From contig JANFAH010000059.1 of assembly GCA_024663395.1 (NCBI GenBank), forward strand, positions 186,001-250,000: a DNA stretch of 64,000 bases. Direction: 5' to 3'. This document shows positions 63,286 through 64,000 of the stretch, one piece after another (position 1 is the stretch's first letter; each line of letters begins with the position of its first letter). The notes under the pieces were generated by a model, which was not told where the DNA came from, searched no databases, and was given only the letters and a program-made list of their open reading frames with translations. This DNA comes from Pisolithus tinctorius. Taxonomy: Eukaryota; Basidiomycota; Agaricomycetes; Boletales; Pisolithaceae. The position numbers and the translations under genes are program-made.

Positions 63286-64000
63286 TTACATAGCCTTTCG
63301 ATGCTCCTAAGTGTGCATGTATTAGATCGCGTAGTACAAGTCGATGTCGCAGTATAAACACTCACAGGTGTATGATCTGTCTCATGATCAACATGCACGA
63401 ATGCGCGCTCGACATTCGGCAATCTTTCGAGTTTGTCTTGCAACTGTTGGGAGATATCGTGTGCCTTCCACAGAGGAGTGGCGGCATCCATCACGATGTC
63501 AACTTCGACGAAATAATCCTGGCAACAATTAGCAAGGGAAAAACAGTGAATTACTCGAAACTAACGGGTCCGCTCTAGAGTTATAAAATATCCATCAGCA
63601 CCGGTCAGAAAGGCAATTTATATTATACTACGTACGTGGTAGGCACGAACGGTATCGATCTTCTCAATGTCCTCGCTGAATGTCATCGCCTTGTAGATGA
63701 TCAACTGGATGAACTCGTGCGGTGCAGATTTGCCAGCCAGCAGTCCAAATTGTTCATAGATGGTGTGAATCCACGCGGCGATGACGCCCGTTGCGATCTG
63801 GAAGGCACATATGAGGAAACGGGGTGATTTTTATACGGGCCCGAAGTCTTACGAGGAGACCGCCAACGGGGTCCAGCCCTGATCTGTGGTCAGCGAAAGC
63901 GAGGTTACACGATCAATGTAATACATACACCATTTCCATTTACTGCCACCGGCAGACATGAGAATACCTGTGTTGCAAACGTCCATGTGTCGTGAGGCCT
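63286..64000 (-). CDS. Cation diffusion facilitator (CDF) transporter, 3' part, runs off right edge
   Basis: C-terminal exons of a CDF/ZnT-type metal transporter. Going 5' to 3': LDPVGGLL, then ATGVIAAWIHTIYEQFGLLA GKSAPHEFIQLIIYKA and DIEKIDTVRAYH, the 9-nt exon SGP, DYFVEVDIVMDAATPLWKAH DISQQLQDKLERLPNVERAF VHVDHETDHTP and EHRKAM. The conserved DPxGG helix and the cytosolic ferredoxin-like domain with DxDIVxD and HVDHE are metal-binding features of the family. It most resembles fungal MMT-like transporters (mitochondrial iron or zinc/manganese export); the metal cannot be assigned from this part. The N-terminus with most membrane helices lies beyond 64000. Confidence 0.9.
63566..63574 (-). 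other. 9-nt microexon (Ser-Gly-Pro) of the CDF gene
   Basis: AGCGGACCC sits between acceptor CTCTAG and donor GTTAGT on the minus strand. It restores the family sequence RAYH-SGP-DYFVEVD. Phase 0 on both sides. Confidence 0.82.

Overview
The window reads as nuclear DNA of a mushroom-forming basidiomycete (Agaricomycetes), though no marker gene fixes the species. Nearly every gene is cut by many short introns (mostly 45-65 nt, GT-AG). Protein families such as the DUF6533-type membrane protein and Umta-like methyltransferases are typical of this group. Genes lie close together on both strands. For most genes I joined exons by hand. Where I give a protein length, the summed exon lengths divide by three.

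Layout, left to right: the 5' part of an UNC93-like transporter (-); a Mei2-like RNA-binding protein (-) divergent from a Rab5 GTPase (+); an SH3-domain protein (-) divergent from the ESCRT-III regulator IST1 (+); a methyltransferase (+); coatomer gamma (+); pantothenate kinase (+); a small unknown protein (+); a gene encoding three homeodomains (+); NTE1 phospholipase (-) head-to-head with VPS33 (+); a small YABBY/HMG-like protein (+); an F-box/LRR protein ending in a CaaX box (+); Rrp47/C1D (-); Rab escort protein (-); a second, larger methyltransferase (+); a 7TM DUF6533-type protein (-); DML1/Misato (+); a 6.3-kb gene-poor stretch with a degenerate direct duplication; a TBC Rab-GAP (-); AP-3 delta (+); a Ste20/GCK-type kinase (-); and the 3' part of a cation-diffusion-facilitator transporter (-) running off the right edge.

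Seven genes belong to one cellular theme, membrane traffic to the endosome and vacuole: Rab5, IST1, coatomer gamma, VPS33 (CORVET/HOPS), Rab escort protein, a TBC GAP and AP-3 delta. The escort protein presents Rabs such as the local Rab5 (C-terminal CNC) for prenylation. VPS33 is a core subunit of the Rab5 effector CORVET, and AP-3 delivers cargo to the vacuole. NTE1 adds phospholipid turnover at the ER. This is functional enrichment, not evidence of a co-regulated cluster.

Most notable are the triple-homeodomain gene, whose three homeodomains each carry an intron at the same place and phase; true microexons of 6, 11 and 9 nt in otherwise conserved genes; two GC-AG introns; the CaaX-tailed F-box protein; and the duplicated relic in the gene-poor stretch. 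I found no tRNA, rRNA, CRISPR array or recognisable intact transposon.
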